NCBI RefSeq assembly: GCF_021389975.1
Contig: NZ_CP089981.1
Coordinates: 1,258,501 to 1,322,500 of the forward strand
Reading direction: 5' to 3'
Origin: Fulvivirga ulvae
GTDB taxonomy: Bacteria > Bacteroidota > Bacteroidia > Cytophagales > Cyclobacteriaceae
Length of the DNA: 64,000 nt
Both the position numbers and the translations under genes were made by a program. Below the pieces are notes generated by a model. It made no database searches. It was not told where the DNA came from and saw only the letters and a program-made list of their open reading frames with translations. Positions 16,482-23,864 of the stretch are shown here, one piece after another (position 1 is the stretch's first letter; the number at the start of each line of letters is the position of its first letter).

Positions 16482-16898
16482 ATGAAATTTACAAGAAAAG
16501 CCAGCGCCAACTGGAAAGGTTCCGGTAAGGAAGGAAAAGGAACCGTAAGCACACAAAGCACCGTACTGGACAAAACCCAATACTCTTTCTCATCAAGGTT
16601 TGAAGAAGGTGTGGGCACTAACCCTGAAGAGCTGGTAGCAGCGGCACATGCAGGTTGCTTCACCATGAAACTGAGCTTTGTTTTGGGCGAATCTGACTAT
16701 AAGCCTAACAACCTGGACACTGAGGCCAAACTCACTTTCGAAGATGGTGCAGTTGCCCAGATCGATCTGATTGTAAAAGGTGATGTACCTGGAATTTCAG
16801 ATGACGAATTTCAGAAGGCCGCTCAGAACGCCAAAGAAAACTGCCCGATTAGCAAATTGCTGAATACGAAGATCACTTTGTCAGCGAGTTTGGTATAA
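16482..16898 (+). CDS. OsmC family peroxidase
   Basis: The 138 residues match OsmC. The N-terminal strand is KASANWKGSGKEGKGTVSTQ, and the two redox cysteines occur in AAAHAGCFTMKLSF and NCPISKLL. OsmC/Ohr proteins reduce organic hydroperoxides through these cysteines. It follows the hydrolase gene by 31 bp, in a locus headed by divergent oxyR, which fits an oxidative-stress role. A strong hairpin lies 21 bp after the stop. Confidence 0.92.
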   Translation: MKFTRKASANWKGSGKEGKGTVSTQSTVLDKTQYSFSSRFEEGVGTNPEELVAAAHAGCFTMKLSFVLGESDYKPNNLDTEAKLTFEDGAVAQIDLIVKGDVPGISDDEFQKAAQNAKENCPISKLLNTKITLSASLV

Positions 16899-16919
16899 AT
16901 TGCCCTGTTAACAAATCCT

Positions 16920-16962
16920 GCCCTAAAAGCCAGTTTGACGCAATAAAATTGACTTTTAGGGC
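16920..16962 (+). terminator. Rho-independent-like hairpin after the OsmC gene
   Basis: GCCCTAAAAG and CTTTTAGGGC form a perfect 10-bp stem around a 23-base loop 21 bp after the OsmC stop. The T-tract is weak (TTCATTTTATT further on). Confidence 0.6.
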
Positions 16963-17018
16963 TACTTCATTTTATTCCCTTCGTATAAATAATTTTTAAG
17001 CCTCAGAAATTATCATTT

Positions 17019-17738
17019 ATGAAAATTATTCAACTCGCACTCCTTATCATTATTCCGGCAAGTGTTTTTGGCCAGGCTGATGTTAATCAGATCATTGATA
17101 GATCCATTCAATTTCATGATCCTGAAGAGCAATGGCAGAAGGTAGCATTAAAGATGATAATTGACGAACCCAGAACGTCATGGCCTGAAAGACACAGCGA
17201 ATTGCTACTTAATAATCAAAACGGCAATTTTAGTTTGAAGAGAAACTCAGAAGGTCATAATTTGAAATGGCTTTACGAGGATGGCAAAAGCTCAACTTTC
17301 ATGGATCAGTCCAGCTCCGAAACTTTGCCTGCTGATAGTGTTAGCAAATACAGGCTGCAGCCAACCCGAACGGAAGGCTACAAACAATTCTACAGTTTCA
17401 CTTTAGGGCTACCTATGAGCCTCAAAACAGCCGGCGGACAAATTAAGCATGTAGTGGAACAAGTCGGTTTTCATGGCCAAACAGTCTACGCTGTCACCTA
17501 TCAACTTGAAAAGCCTTTGATTGCCTCCACATGGGTCTTCTACTTCGACACAGATACCTACCAGTTATTGGGATGCTCTCTATTGAACGATGAAACGGGA
17601 GAGCCGGCAGAATATTTGAAGTTTGACAAAATGCTGATCGAAACAGGTGGCCTGAAATTACCGCGCGTAAAGCATTGGTTTGATGCGGATGACAATTATT
17701 TGGGGAGTGATATTGTGGTTATAGTAAGCAGGTCTTGA
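17019..17738 (+). CDS. DUF6503-type secreted protein
   Basis: The 239 residues start with a signal peptide (MKIIQLALLIIIPASVFGQA), followed by DVNQIIDRSIQFHDPEEQW, characteristic of the Bacteroidota DUF6503 family. The rest resembles a LolA/LppX-like half-barrel with alternating strands, such as TWVFYFDTDTYQLLGCSL and LKLPRVKHWFDADDNYLGSD. The function is unknown; lipid or lipoprotein carriage is only a structural guess. It is an isolated gene ahead of the convergent tRNA-Ser. Confidence 0.75.
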   Translation: MKIIQLALLIIIPASVFGQADVNQIIDRSIQFHDPEEQWQKVALKMIIDEPRTSWPERHSELLLNNQNGNFSLKRNSEGHNLKWLYEDGKSSTFMDQSSSETLPADSVSKYRLQPTRTEGYKQFYSFTLGLPMSLKTAGGQIKHVVEQVGFHGQTVYAVTYQLEKPLIASTWVFYFDTDTYQLLGCSLLNDETGEPAEYLKFDKMLIETGGLKLPRVKHWFDADDNYLGSDIVVIVSRS

Positions 17739-17798
17739 TGCATGATGTAATTAAAAACAAAAAAGCCTCAGCTTAATAGCCAAGGCCTTTCCTTTATG

Positions 17799-17883
17799 CA
17801 GAGGAGGAGGGATTCGAACCCCCGGTACCTCGCGGTACAACGGTTTTCAAGACCGCCGCATTCGACCACTCTGCCACTCCTCT
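17799..17883 (-). tRNA. tRNA-Ser (anticodon TGA)
   Basis: The minus strand folds as a serine tRNA. The 7-bp acceptor stem AGAGGAG/CTCCTCT, the D-arm GGCAGAGTGGTCGAATGC and the anticodon arm with CTTGAAA (anticodon TGA) are all present. A long variable arm (TGTACCGCGAGGTACC) is typical of tRNA-Ser, and the T-arm contains GGTTCGAATCC. The discriminator is G, and CCA is not encoded. Read UCA codons are implied. Confidence 0.95.
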
Positions 17884-17966
17884 ATGTTGTCATTCGAACT
17901 CTTTTGCCGAATGGGACTGCAAATGTATATGATTATTTATTTTCCGCAAACAACAATTTAATTTTT

Positions 17967-19733
17967 TTATTTACGCTTCGTAAAAAACAGATCAAACCCG
18001 ATATTCTGAAGCGCAAACTGCCCGTCTGCCACCCTTTCGACATATAGGCTATGCACATATAATGAGTAGCTTATGGCTTCATTTTCTCCGTGCAAGGCCA
18101 TCTTTTCAGGTTCCATATCATATACGTAGCTATTGTTTAATTTTGCCAGATCCTGTACCAATGACTTAATACTGATCTGAGCTTCCCACCCTACAGAGTC
18201 CGACATGTTGATCAGAAGTTCATCTTTATCAATTTCGATAGCCACTCCTTTGTAGTTGCTCTTTTGATAGTCTTCAAACCTCAGAAACACAGCATGATTT
18301 ATATCAGCAACGTAGTTGGTGCGGGTAGTAAAAGAAAAATACCTTCGCAGCGTGTTCCCTTCGTCAGCCCATTCATTGACATACTCCAAATTATACTCCT
18401 GGAGCAGAAGGTTTTCGATACTCACATACTTTTCCTTTTTCAATGAGTCGATGTCATGCTTAAAATACCCCTGCACCTCATCAAGGCTTTCCCGCCTCAT
18501 CAGGTAAGTCAGTATAGACGACAGGTTCTTCTGGTCTTCGAACTGAAGCTCTTCAGTCCCTTTTACTTTTTCGTCAAATATTTTTTCAAACCTGCTCACC
18601 TGATTGTTGATGGACATCGAAAATGCTCCCCAAGGCCCAAAGGACGTCAGAAGGATTACTACTGCCAGTGTAAGTGGTATCAGCTTAATATTGCCGGATT
18701 TGGAGAAGATAAAATAGGCGCCGATTCCAAACAGCCAGAAATCGAGCACAAAAAGAAAATACCGGTTCTCCGTGAGCCCATACTCGGAAGCCCTCAGGTA
18801 AACCGCCAGGAAAAGTACCACCACCAAAGGAATGAGTGAGATAAAGAAAACCTTCGCAAATACCCGTAGCCACACTTTGCTTTTATCAGTAACTACAGGA
18901 TATACAAGCAGATAAGACAGTATACCCAACACCGAATAGCTCACAAACAAATAGGCTATCCAGCCTCTGGGCCAGTCCCACTGAATGATGATCTTAAATG
19001 TATAGAGGTATAAAATTATATTGTATATACCTACTAAGGGTATAAGTATGTACTGGGTGAATATTGATAAGCCTTTGGAGTAGGCTTCTTCATCCTGAAA
19101 CATCACCTCCCTCCTGGGCACACCTCCCAAAAAATACAGCATGGAGAATATACCGGTAATAATGAAAAACAACTTAGAATAGGTCTTATCCCTGATCTCT
19201 ACATCAAAGAGTTTCTCAACAGCAAGAAAAGCCAGAGCCAGACCAGCAAACAGTACCATGGAGAAGAAGAATGCCGTGAGTATTTGCAGGAAAAGCTGCT
19301 TGTTGTACGACCAAAACCCCGGCCTTTTAAAATGGATAATGAATGGAGCAAAAGATACCAGAAGGTGTGCCACAAGCCCAAACAACACAAACCGTACTCC
19401 ATGAACAACTTTAAGCTCTAAGGGCAACGAAAAATAATAAAGTAACAGCAGCACGAGGCCTAAGAGTTGAATTGCATAATGGAGGACCCTGCTTTTAAGG
19501 TGTTCACCAAAGAGCTGCAAAGCCGTAAAAAATGAAATACCCAGGCTACTGACCATCACGATCTTCATGAGTTTCTTTTGTAAGTCATCGTTTTGGTAAT
19601 CGACCTCTACGTAGTAGCACATGGCTATCGTGCCTATTATGCCACACAAGGTTGCCAAAGGGAATCTTGCCACTGTCTTTGCAGTGAGTATAAGCGTTTC
19701 CCTGAGATTCGGGATCTTAATTTTGGATATCAT
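17967..19733 (-). CDS. DUF4153 polytopic membrane protein
   Basis: The 588-residue protein has roughly a dozen hydrophobic segments over residues 20-390, including LFFIITGIFSMLYFLGGVPR and YILIPLVGIYNIILYLYTFK, which match the DUF4153 pattern. A soluble C-terminal part of about 190 residues follows, with short beta segments such as YVSIENLLLQEYNLEYVNEW. Transport or envelope assembly is a guess; no catalytic motif is visible. It ends the minus-strand run mltG, thioesterase, BrkB, DUF4153, with 27 bp separating it from the BrkB gene. Confidence 0.8.
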   Translation of the reverse strand: MISKIKIPNLRETLILTAKTVARFPLATLCGIIGTIAMCYYVEVDYQNDDLQKKLMKIVMVSSLGISFFTALQLFGEHLKSRVLHYAIQLLGLVLLLLYYFSLPLELKVVHGVRFVLFGLVAHLLVSFAPFIIHFKRPGFWSYNKQLFLQILTAFFFSMVLFAGLALAFLAVEKLFDVEIRDKTYSKLFFIITGIFSMLYFLGGVPRREVMFQDEEAYSKGLSIFTQYILIPLVGIYNIILYLYTFKIIIQWDWPRGWIAYLFVSYSVLGILSYLLVYPVVTDKSKVWLRVFAKVFFISLIPLVVVLFLAVYLRASEYGLTENRYFLFVLDFWLFGIGAYFIFSKSGNIKLIPLTLAVVILLTSFGPWGAFSMSINNQVSRFEKIFDEKVKGTEELQFEDQKNLSSILTYLMRRESLDEVQGYFKHDIDSLKKEKYVSIENLLLQEYNLEYVNEWADEGNTLRRYFSFTTRTNYVADINHAVFLRFEDYQKSNYKGVAIEIDKDELLINMSDSVGWEAQISIKSLVQDLAKLNNSYVYDMEPEKMALHGENEAISYSLYVHSLYVERVADGQFALQNIGFDLFFTKRK

Positions 19734-19760
19734 AGGGAAGCTATATTAAGCAAATTTTTG

Positions 19761-20723
19761 TTAGCCTGCCAGCTTGCTTTCGTCTATACCTGAAATACGG
19801 TGAGCGTGGTGTACACTTGCATTGATCTCATAGCCTACCAGCAAAACAATCGAAAGTATCTCCTGCCAGATCATCAAAGCGATCAGCACTCCCAGGGAGC
19901 CATAAAGCTTGTTATAGGTGGCGAAATTTGAAATGTAGAATGAAAAACCATAAGTCACGCCCATGCTCAGGAGTGTGGCTATCAGCGAGCCTACCGAGAA
20001 AAACCGCCAGTTGTAATGAACCGCCGGGCCAAAATAGTAGATAAACGAGATAGCCAGAAAAAACACAATGAAAAGCACTACAAAACGCAGTAAAAAGAAG
20101 ATATAGATCAGGTAGTCTTCAATATCAAGCCATTGAAAGTTATTGATAATATCCACTGCTGCGTTGCCTATTACCAAAAGCACACTGGCGAGGATAAGTA
20201 CAATAGCCAGCATTATAGTAAGCCCTGTTGCCACCAGCCTCATCTTAAGAAAGCCCCTTTTTTCGATGGTTTTGTAGCATGAGTTAAATGCCTTCATCAA
20301 TGACATCATCCCATTGGTAGCCAGGTAGAGGGACAAAAGCGCACCAAAAGTCAATAGTCCGCCACGGGTATTGCCCACAATATCTTCCACGGTAGCGTAA
20401 ACCGTTTCATACATGCTCTCCGGCATAATATCTCCGATAAACTGCATTATGGAATCTTTGCTCACCCCCGGGATCACCTGATGAATGTAGGGCGTGAGTG
20501 TAAAGAGGAAAATGATAGCAGGAAATACCGCCACTGTAAAATTGAACGCAACAGCATTTGCTCTTTCTACAATCTCATCTTTCTTGATTTTACCAATAAA
20601 AACAGTAATGATCTCGTAAAGTGTAAGGTCATCATAACTTCTGAACCTGATCCGTTTGAGAAGGTCTATGAGCCCATAATAATACTTGCTCTCAAGAATA
20701 TAGTTGGTTATTCTTTTCTTCAT
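19761..20723 (-). CDS. YihY/BrkB family inner-membrane protein
   Basis: The 320 residues show the YihY/BrkB pattern. An N-terminal amphipathic part precedes DEIVERANAVAFNFTVAVFP, and the family segment GGLLTFGALLSLYLATNGMM is followed by several membrane helices and the terminal YGSLGVLIALMIWQEILSIV. The family is often called ribonuclease BN in older annotation, wrongly; it is an integral membrane protein of unsettled role. Its ATG abuts the stop of the thioesterase gene (0 bp), so the two are translationally close. Confidence 0.9.
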   Translation of the reverse strand: MKKRITNYILESKYYYGLIDLLKRIRFRSYDDLTLYEIITVFIGKIKKDEIVERANAVAFNFTVAVFPAIIFLFTLTPYIHQVIPGVSKDSIMQFIGDIMPESMYETVYATVEDIVGNTRGGLLTFGALLSLYLATNGMMSLMKAFNSCYKTIEKRGFLKMRLVATGLTIMLAIVLILASVLLVIGNAAVDIINNFQWLDIEDYLIYIFFLLRFVVLFIVFFLAISFIYYFGPAVHYNWRFFSVGSLIATLLSMGVTYGFSFYISNFATYNKLYGSLGVLIALMIWQEILSIVLLVGYEINASVHHAHRISGIDESKLAG

Positions 20724-21131
20724 TTAGTCGAAAAAAGGATTGAGCAATTTTGCCATCATCTCTGGTTGCAGGCAGGGCATTCCGGTTTTCATATCTACAA
20801 AAACCAAAACCGTCTCACCAATATGGATCAATTTATCAGATTCATTATAAATTTCATAATCAAATTGTATCCTTACAGCAGGTTTCTTTTTGATGGTCGT
20901 TTTGATGGTAAGAAGCTCATCATATTTGGCAGGTGCCAGATATTTCGATTTATTTTCCAGTACAGGCATCATTACCCCCTGATCCTCCAGCTCTTTATAG
21001 CTAAGCCCCAAGCTTCTCAGGCTTTCAACACGGGCCACTTCAAAATAAGTAGCGTAGTTACCATAGTAAACATAACCCATCTGGTCAGTTTCGGCATACC
21101 TCACTCTTACTTGGGTAGTTTGCTCAAACAT
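20724..21131 (-). CDS. Acyl-CoA thioesterase, YbgC/4-hydroxybenzoyl-CoA type
   Basis: The 135-residue hotdog-fold enzyme begins with RVRYAETDQMGYVYYGNYATYFEVAR (quoted in parts: RYAETDQMGYVYYGNY). This is the family's active-site loop with the catalytic Asp, followed by the N-terminal helix. It hydrolyses acyl-CoA or acyl-ACP thioesters, and the chain length is unknown. Its ATG overlaps the mltG stop by 1 bp (TGATG), so it is in an operon with mltG and the BrkB gene. Confidence 0.92.
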   Translation of the reverse strand: MFEQTTQVRVRYAETDQMGYVYYGNYATYFEVARVESLRSLGLSYKELEDQGVMMPVLENKSKYLAPAKYDELLTIKTTIKKKPAVRIQFDYEIYNESDKLIHIGETVLVFVDMKTGMPCLQPEMMAKLLNPFFD

Positions 21132-22186
21132 CAGTTACTGTTGTTCATTCTTGCTTTGCGCTGTTCAATAGTCAGTTGCCTCTGGTATCGCGCAGCATTT
21201 CTCAAATGTTCATTATAATTACTCGCAAAGTTGTGGTATCCGGAAAAATCTTCTCTTGCACACATGTATAGATAATCATGGTCTTCATAATTCAATACCG
21301 CATCTATGGAGTGTATAAAAGGCATATTGATCGGACCGGGAGGCAAACCGGGATATTTGTAGGTATTATAAGGAGAATCGATGTCTTTGTGCACATTAAG
21401 CACCCGCTTGATGGTAAAGTCCCCGGAAGCAAAAACCAGCGTGGGATCTGCCTGTAAAGCAATACCATTCTGAAGCCGGTTGATATATAAGCCTGCTATT
21501 TTGGCGCTTTCATCCTTTTTTATGCTCTCAGCCTGCACAATGGACGCCAAAGTAGATATTTCCAGCGGCGTAAGCCCTAAATTTTTAGCCTTTTGTCTTC
21601 GCTCACTATTCCAGAATTTTTCATACTCGCCATGCATTCTCTCAAGAAGCTCATCCCCTGAAATATCATAGTATACCTGGTAGGTGTTGGGTATAAACAT
21701 ACTGATGATATTATTGTCATTAAAACCATCTTTATTGGTGTTTATATAGTGTTTCAAGGCTTGATTAAACCCCTCCGGTGTCAGCTCAATATTCCTGGTG
21801 AGCCTTTCTGCCAGCTCTTCTTTCAGCCTGATGTTATTAAAGGTGAGATTGACCGGCTGCTGCAGTCCTGCCCTCAATATACGGAGTACCTCCAGGTTTG
21901 CAGAATTTGCTTTTATCAGATACCTGCCCGGCTTGACCTGAGTGTCATAATCCATCAATTTGGCAAGAAAGCTAAACGACACCAGATCCTGAACATAGTT
22001 GAGGTCGTATAGTTTGTCCTGCAAAGATTTAAAAGTCTCGTCAGATTTAATTATGAGTACTTTGTCTTCCTTATCTACCAAAAAGTTGGGTGAATAAATC
22101 ATCTGGTAAACATAGAATGAGAACGAAGACAACAGTATGGTAAAAACTAAAATAAAAATGACGAAGATATTCCTTCTTTTCATCAT
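21131..22186 (-). CDS. mltG: Endolytic murein transglycosylase MltG
   Basis: The 351-residue protein has one N-terminal membrane helix (IFVIFILVFTILLSSFSFYV) and then the YceG/MltG domain. That domain includes the catalytic Glu in LASIVQAESIKKDESAKIAG, the family hallmark LQADPTLVFA, and SPYNTYKYPGLPPGPI. MltG cleaves nascent glycan strands and sets peptidoglycan strand length. It is the first gene of an operon with the thioesterase and BrkB genes. Its leader faces the divergent threonylcarbamoyl-AMP synthase gene across 295 bp. Confidence 0.93.
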   Translation of the reverse strand: MMKRRNIFVIFILVFTILLSSFSFYVYQMIYSPNFLVDKEDKVLIIKSDETFKSLQDKLYDLNYVQDLVSFSFLAKLMDYDTQVKPGRYLIKANSANLEVLRILRAGLQQPVNLTFNNIRLKEELAERLTRNIELTPEGFNQALKHYINTNKDGFNDNNIISMFIPNTYQVYYDISGDELLERMHGEYEKFWNSERRQKAKNLGLTPLEISTLASIVQAESIKKDESAKIAGLYINRLQNGIALQADPTLVFASGDFTIKRVLNVHKDIDSPYNTYKYPGLPPGPINMPFIHSIDAVLNYEDHDYLYMCAREDFSGYHNFASNYNEHLRNAARYQRQLTIEQRKARMNNSN

Positions 22187-22346
22187 ATGATTTTAAATAA
22201 GTAGTAATGTCTCTACAAGTAACGCTGGCATGTGTACTTGTAATTCACGACAAAAGTAATAATTCCTTTAATAAAATAGTTCCTCAGCACCATCCAAGAT
22301 GTATCTGTTGATGTCTGACAGACTAATTAACATTTCCAAACCAAAT

Positions 22347-22366
22347 GATTAATAGATCATTTTAAA
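22347..22366. promoter_or_regulatory. 20-bp motif shared with the clpC upstream region
   Basis: GATTAATAGATCATTTTAAA occurs here, and GATTAATAAATCATTCTAAA at 23770-23789 before clpC (18 of 20 identical). Both lie in intergenic DNA upstream of plus-strand genes, 115 and 75 bp before the ATG. The ATGAT/ATCAT dyad suggests a protein-binding site. Nothing else notable was seen in 22187-22481 except the -7 box at 22449. Confidence 0.4.
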
Positions 22367-22448
22367 TACACCAGGGCCTATTGTGGTGGTAAAAACACCA
22401 TTGCAGGAAAGGAAAGATCGTTACCCCACATGTATTATTTCTTTTCTT

Positions 22449-22456
22449 TAACTTTG
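22449..22456 (+). promoter_or_regulatory. Putative -7 box TAACTTTG
   Basis: TAACTTTG fits the TAnnTTTG Bacteroidota -7 consensus 25 bp before the ATG of the threonylcarbamoyl-AMP synthase gene. The -33 box is unclear. Confidence 0.4.
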
Positions 22457-22481
22457 CCCCTCATTTGAAATAATCAGCCTG

Positions 22482-23111
22482 ATGCCTGCAGAATTAATCA
22501 AACTATACCCTGAAAATCCGCAACGGGATAAAATAGAACACATTGTGGATGTGCTCAAGGATGGGGGAATAGTCATTTACCCCACCGATACCATTTACGG
22601 TATTGGCTGCGACCTTTTCAACAAAAAAGCTATTGACAAACTTTGTTGGCTCAAAGGCATAAAACCCAAGGATTTTAACCTTTCGTTTATTTGTTATGAT
22701 CTGAGTGATATTTCCAATTATGTAAAGCGAATAGACACACCTACTTTCAAAGTGTTAAAAAAGGCACTCCCAGGCCCTTTTACCTTTATTCTGGAATCTA
22801 ACAGCAATGTACCCAAGATACTTAACGTAAATAAAAAAACAGTCGGGATCAGGATACCTGACAATAACATACCCCGAATGATGGTAAACATTCTGGGCAA
22901 CCCTATTGTAAACTCCTCGATCAAACACGACGATGATGTGCTTGAGTACAATACCGACCCTGAGGTAATTTTCGAAGAGTTTAAACACCAGGTAGACATT
23001 GTCATTGACGGAGGCCCGGGAGGCAATATTCCATCAACCGTAGTAGACTGCACGCAGGATGAGTTTGTGGTACTGAGGGAAGGACTTGGAGATATTCATG
23101 AATATGCCTGA
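22482..23111 (+). CDS. Threonylcarbamoyl-AMP synthase family (Sua5/YciO/YrdC)
   Basis: The 209-residue YrdC-fold protein has the lysine/threonine-binding region GGIVIYPTDTIYGIGCDL, the nucleotide-site KALPGPFTFIL and VGIRIPDN, and a terminal VLREGLGDI. Sua5/TsaC enzymes make threonylcarbamoyl-AMP for the t6A37 tRNA modification. The short length without a Sua5 extension, and WLKGIKPKDFNLSF in place of the usual KRP run, are YciO-like, so the activity could be weaker or different. The stop overlaps the start of the WbqC gene by a few bases. Confidence 0.88.
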   Translation: MPAELIKLYPENPQRDKIEHIVDVLKDGGIVIYPTDTIYGIGCDLFNKKAIDKLCWLKGIKPKDFNLSFICYDLSDISNYVKRIDTPTFKVLKKALPGPFTFILESNSNVPKILNVNKKTVGIRIPDNNIPRMMVNILGNPIVNSSIKHDDDVLEYNTDPEVIFEEFKHQVDIVIDGGPGGNIPSTVVDCTQDEFVVLREGLGDIHEYA

Positions 23112-23742
23112 TAACAAAACAGCACTTATTGACCTTCATTACCTGCCATGCATTGAATATTTTACATGCCTGAAAAAGTTTGACACTATATTTATTGAAA
23201 AGGAAGAATACTACGTCAAGCAAACTTACCGCAACAGGTGCCATGTGTTGAGTGCCAATAAAGTTGAACGCCTTTCGGTTCCTGTCGAAGGGGGCAACAA
23301 AAAAATTAAAATAAAAGATATCAGGATCAGCTATAAAGAGAAGTGGTATAACGACCACTGGAGAACGATCATGTCGGCGTATGGGCGTGCCCCTTTTTAT
23401 GAGTTTTTTTCAGACTACTTTGAGGTTGAATTCCAAAAAAGGGAAAAATTTCTCTTTGACTTAAACTTGAATCTACTGACATTATGTCTTAAATTATTAC
23501 AGCTTAAACCTGTAATAAATTTTACAGATAAGTTTGAGAAGAAGCCTGAAAGCGATATAATTGACCTGAGGTCAGTTATTCATCCAAAACAGGGGTACGG
23601 GCAGAACACCTTTTACCGCCCTCAGCCGTACCAACAGGTTTTTGGCAACACTTTTGTGGCTAACCTTAGTATAATTGACCTATTGTTTTGCGAAGGGCCA
23701 AACGCGGCCGCATCAGTTACTAATTCGATGGCACAAGAATGA
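23104..23742 (+). CDS. WbqC family protein
   Basis: About 212 residues read MPDNKTALIDLHYLPCIEYF, then YYVKQTYRNRCHVLSANKVERLSVPV and WYNDHWRTIMSAYGRAPFYE (quoted in parts), the WbqC signature. WbqC-like proteins are found in O-antigen loci and elsewhere, and their biochemical role is not established. Possible ATGs are at 23086, 23098 and 23104; I prefer 23104, because MP..ALIDLHYLPC aligns with the usual family start. It overlaps the upstream gene by 8 bp, so the two are cotranscribed. Confidence 0.85.
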   Translation: MPDNKTALIDLHYLPCIEYFTCLKKFDTIFIEKEEYYVKQTYRNRCHVLSANKVERLSVPVEGGNKKIKIKDIRISYKEKWYNDHWRTIMSAYGRAPFYEFFSDYFEVEFQKREKFLFDLNLNLLTLCLKLLQLKPVINFTDKFEKKPESDIIDLRSVIHPKQGYGQNTFYRPQPYQQVFGNTFVANLSIIDLLFCEGPNAAASVTNSMAQE

Positions 23743-23769
23743 ACATTTAGAATTAGTATTTCGTTAAAC

Positions 23770-23789
23770 GATTAATAAATCATTCTAAA
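23770..23789. promoter_or_regulatory. 20-bp motif upstream of clpC
   Basis: GATTAATAAATCATTCTAAA is the second copy of the motif seen at 22347-22366. A TATTTTTG box (23815-23822) that could serve as the -7 element of clpC lies 25 bp further downstream. Confidence 0.4.
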
Positions 23790-23864
23790 CAAATACTACT
23801 ATGGAAGGTGGTAATATTTTTGAAGAAATCATACATTTACACTAGTCACTAGAATTGCTCAAAT

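Noticed and set aside
20481..21218. A 245-residue plus-strand frame
   Set aside because: It is antisense to the BrkB, thioesterase and mltG genes, whose motifs are clear; its translation has no domain pattern.
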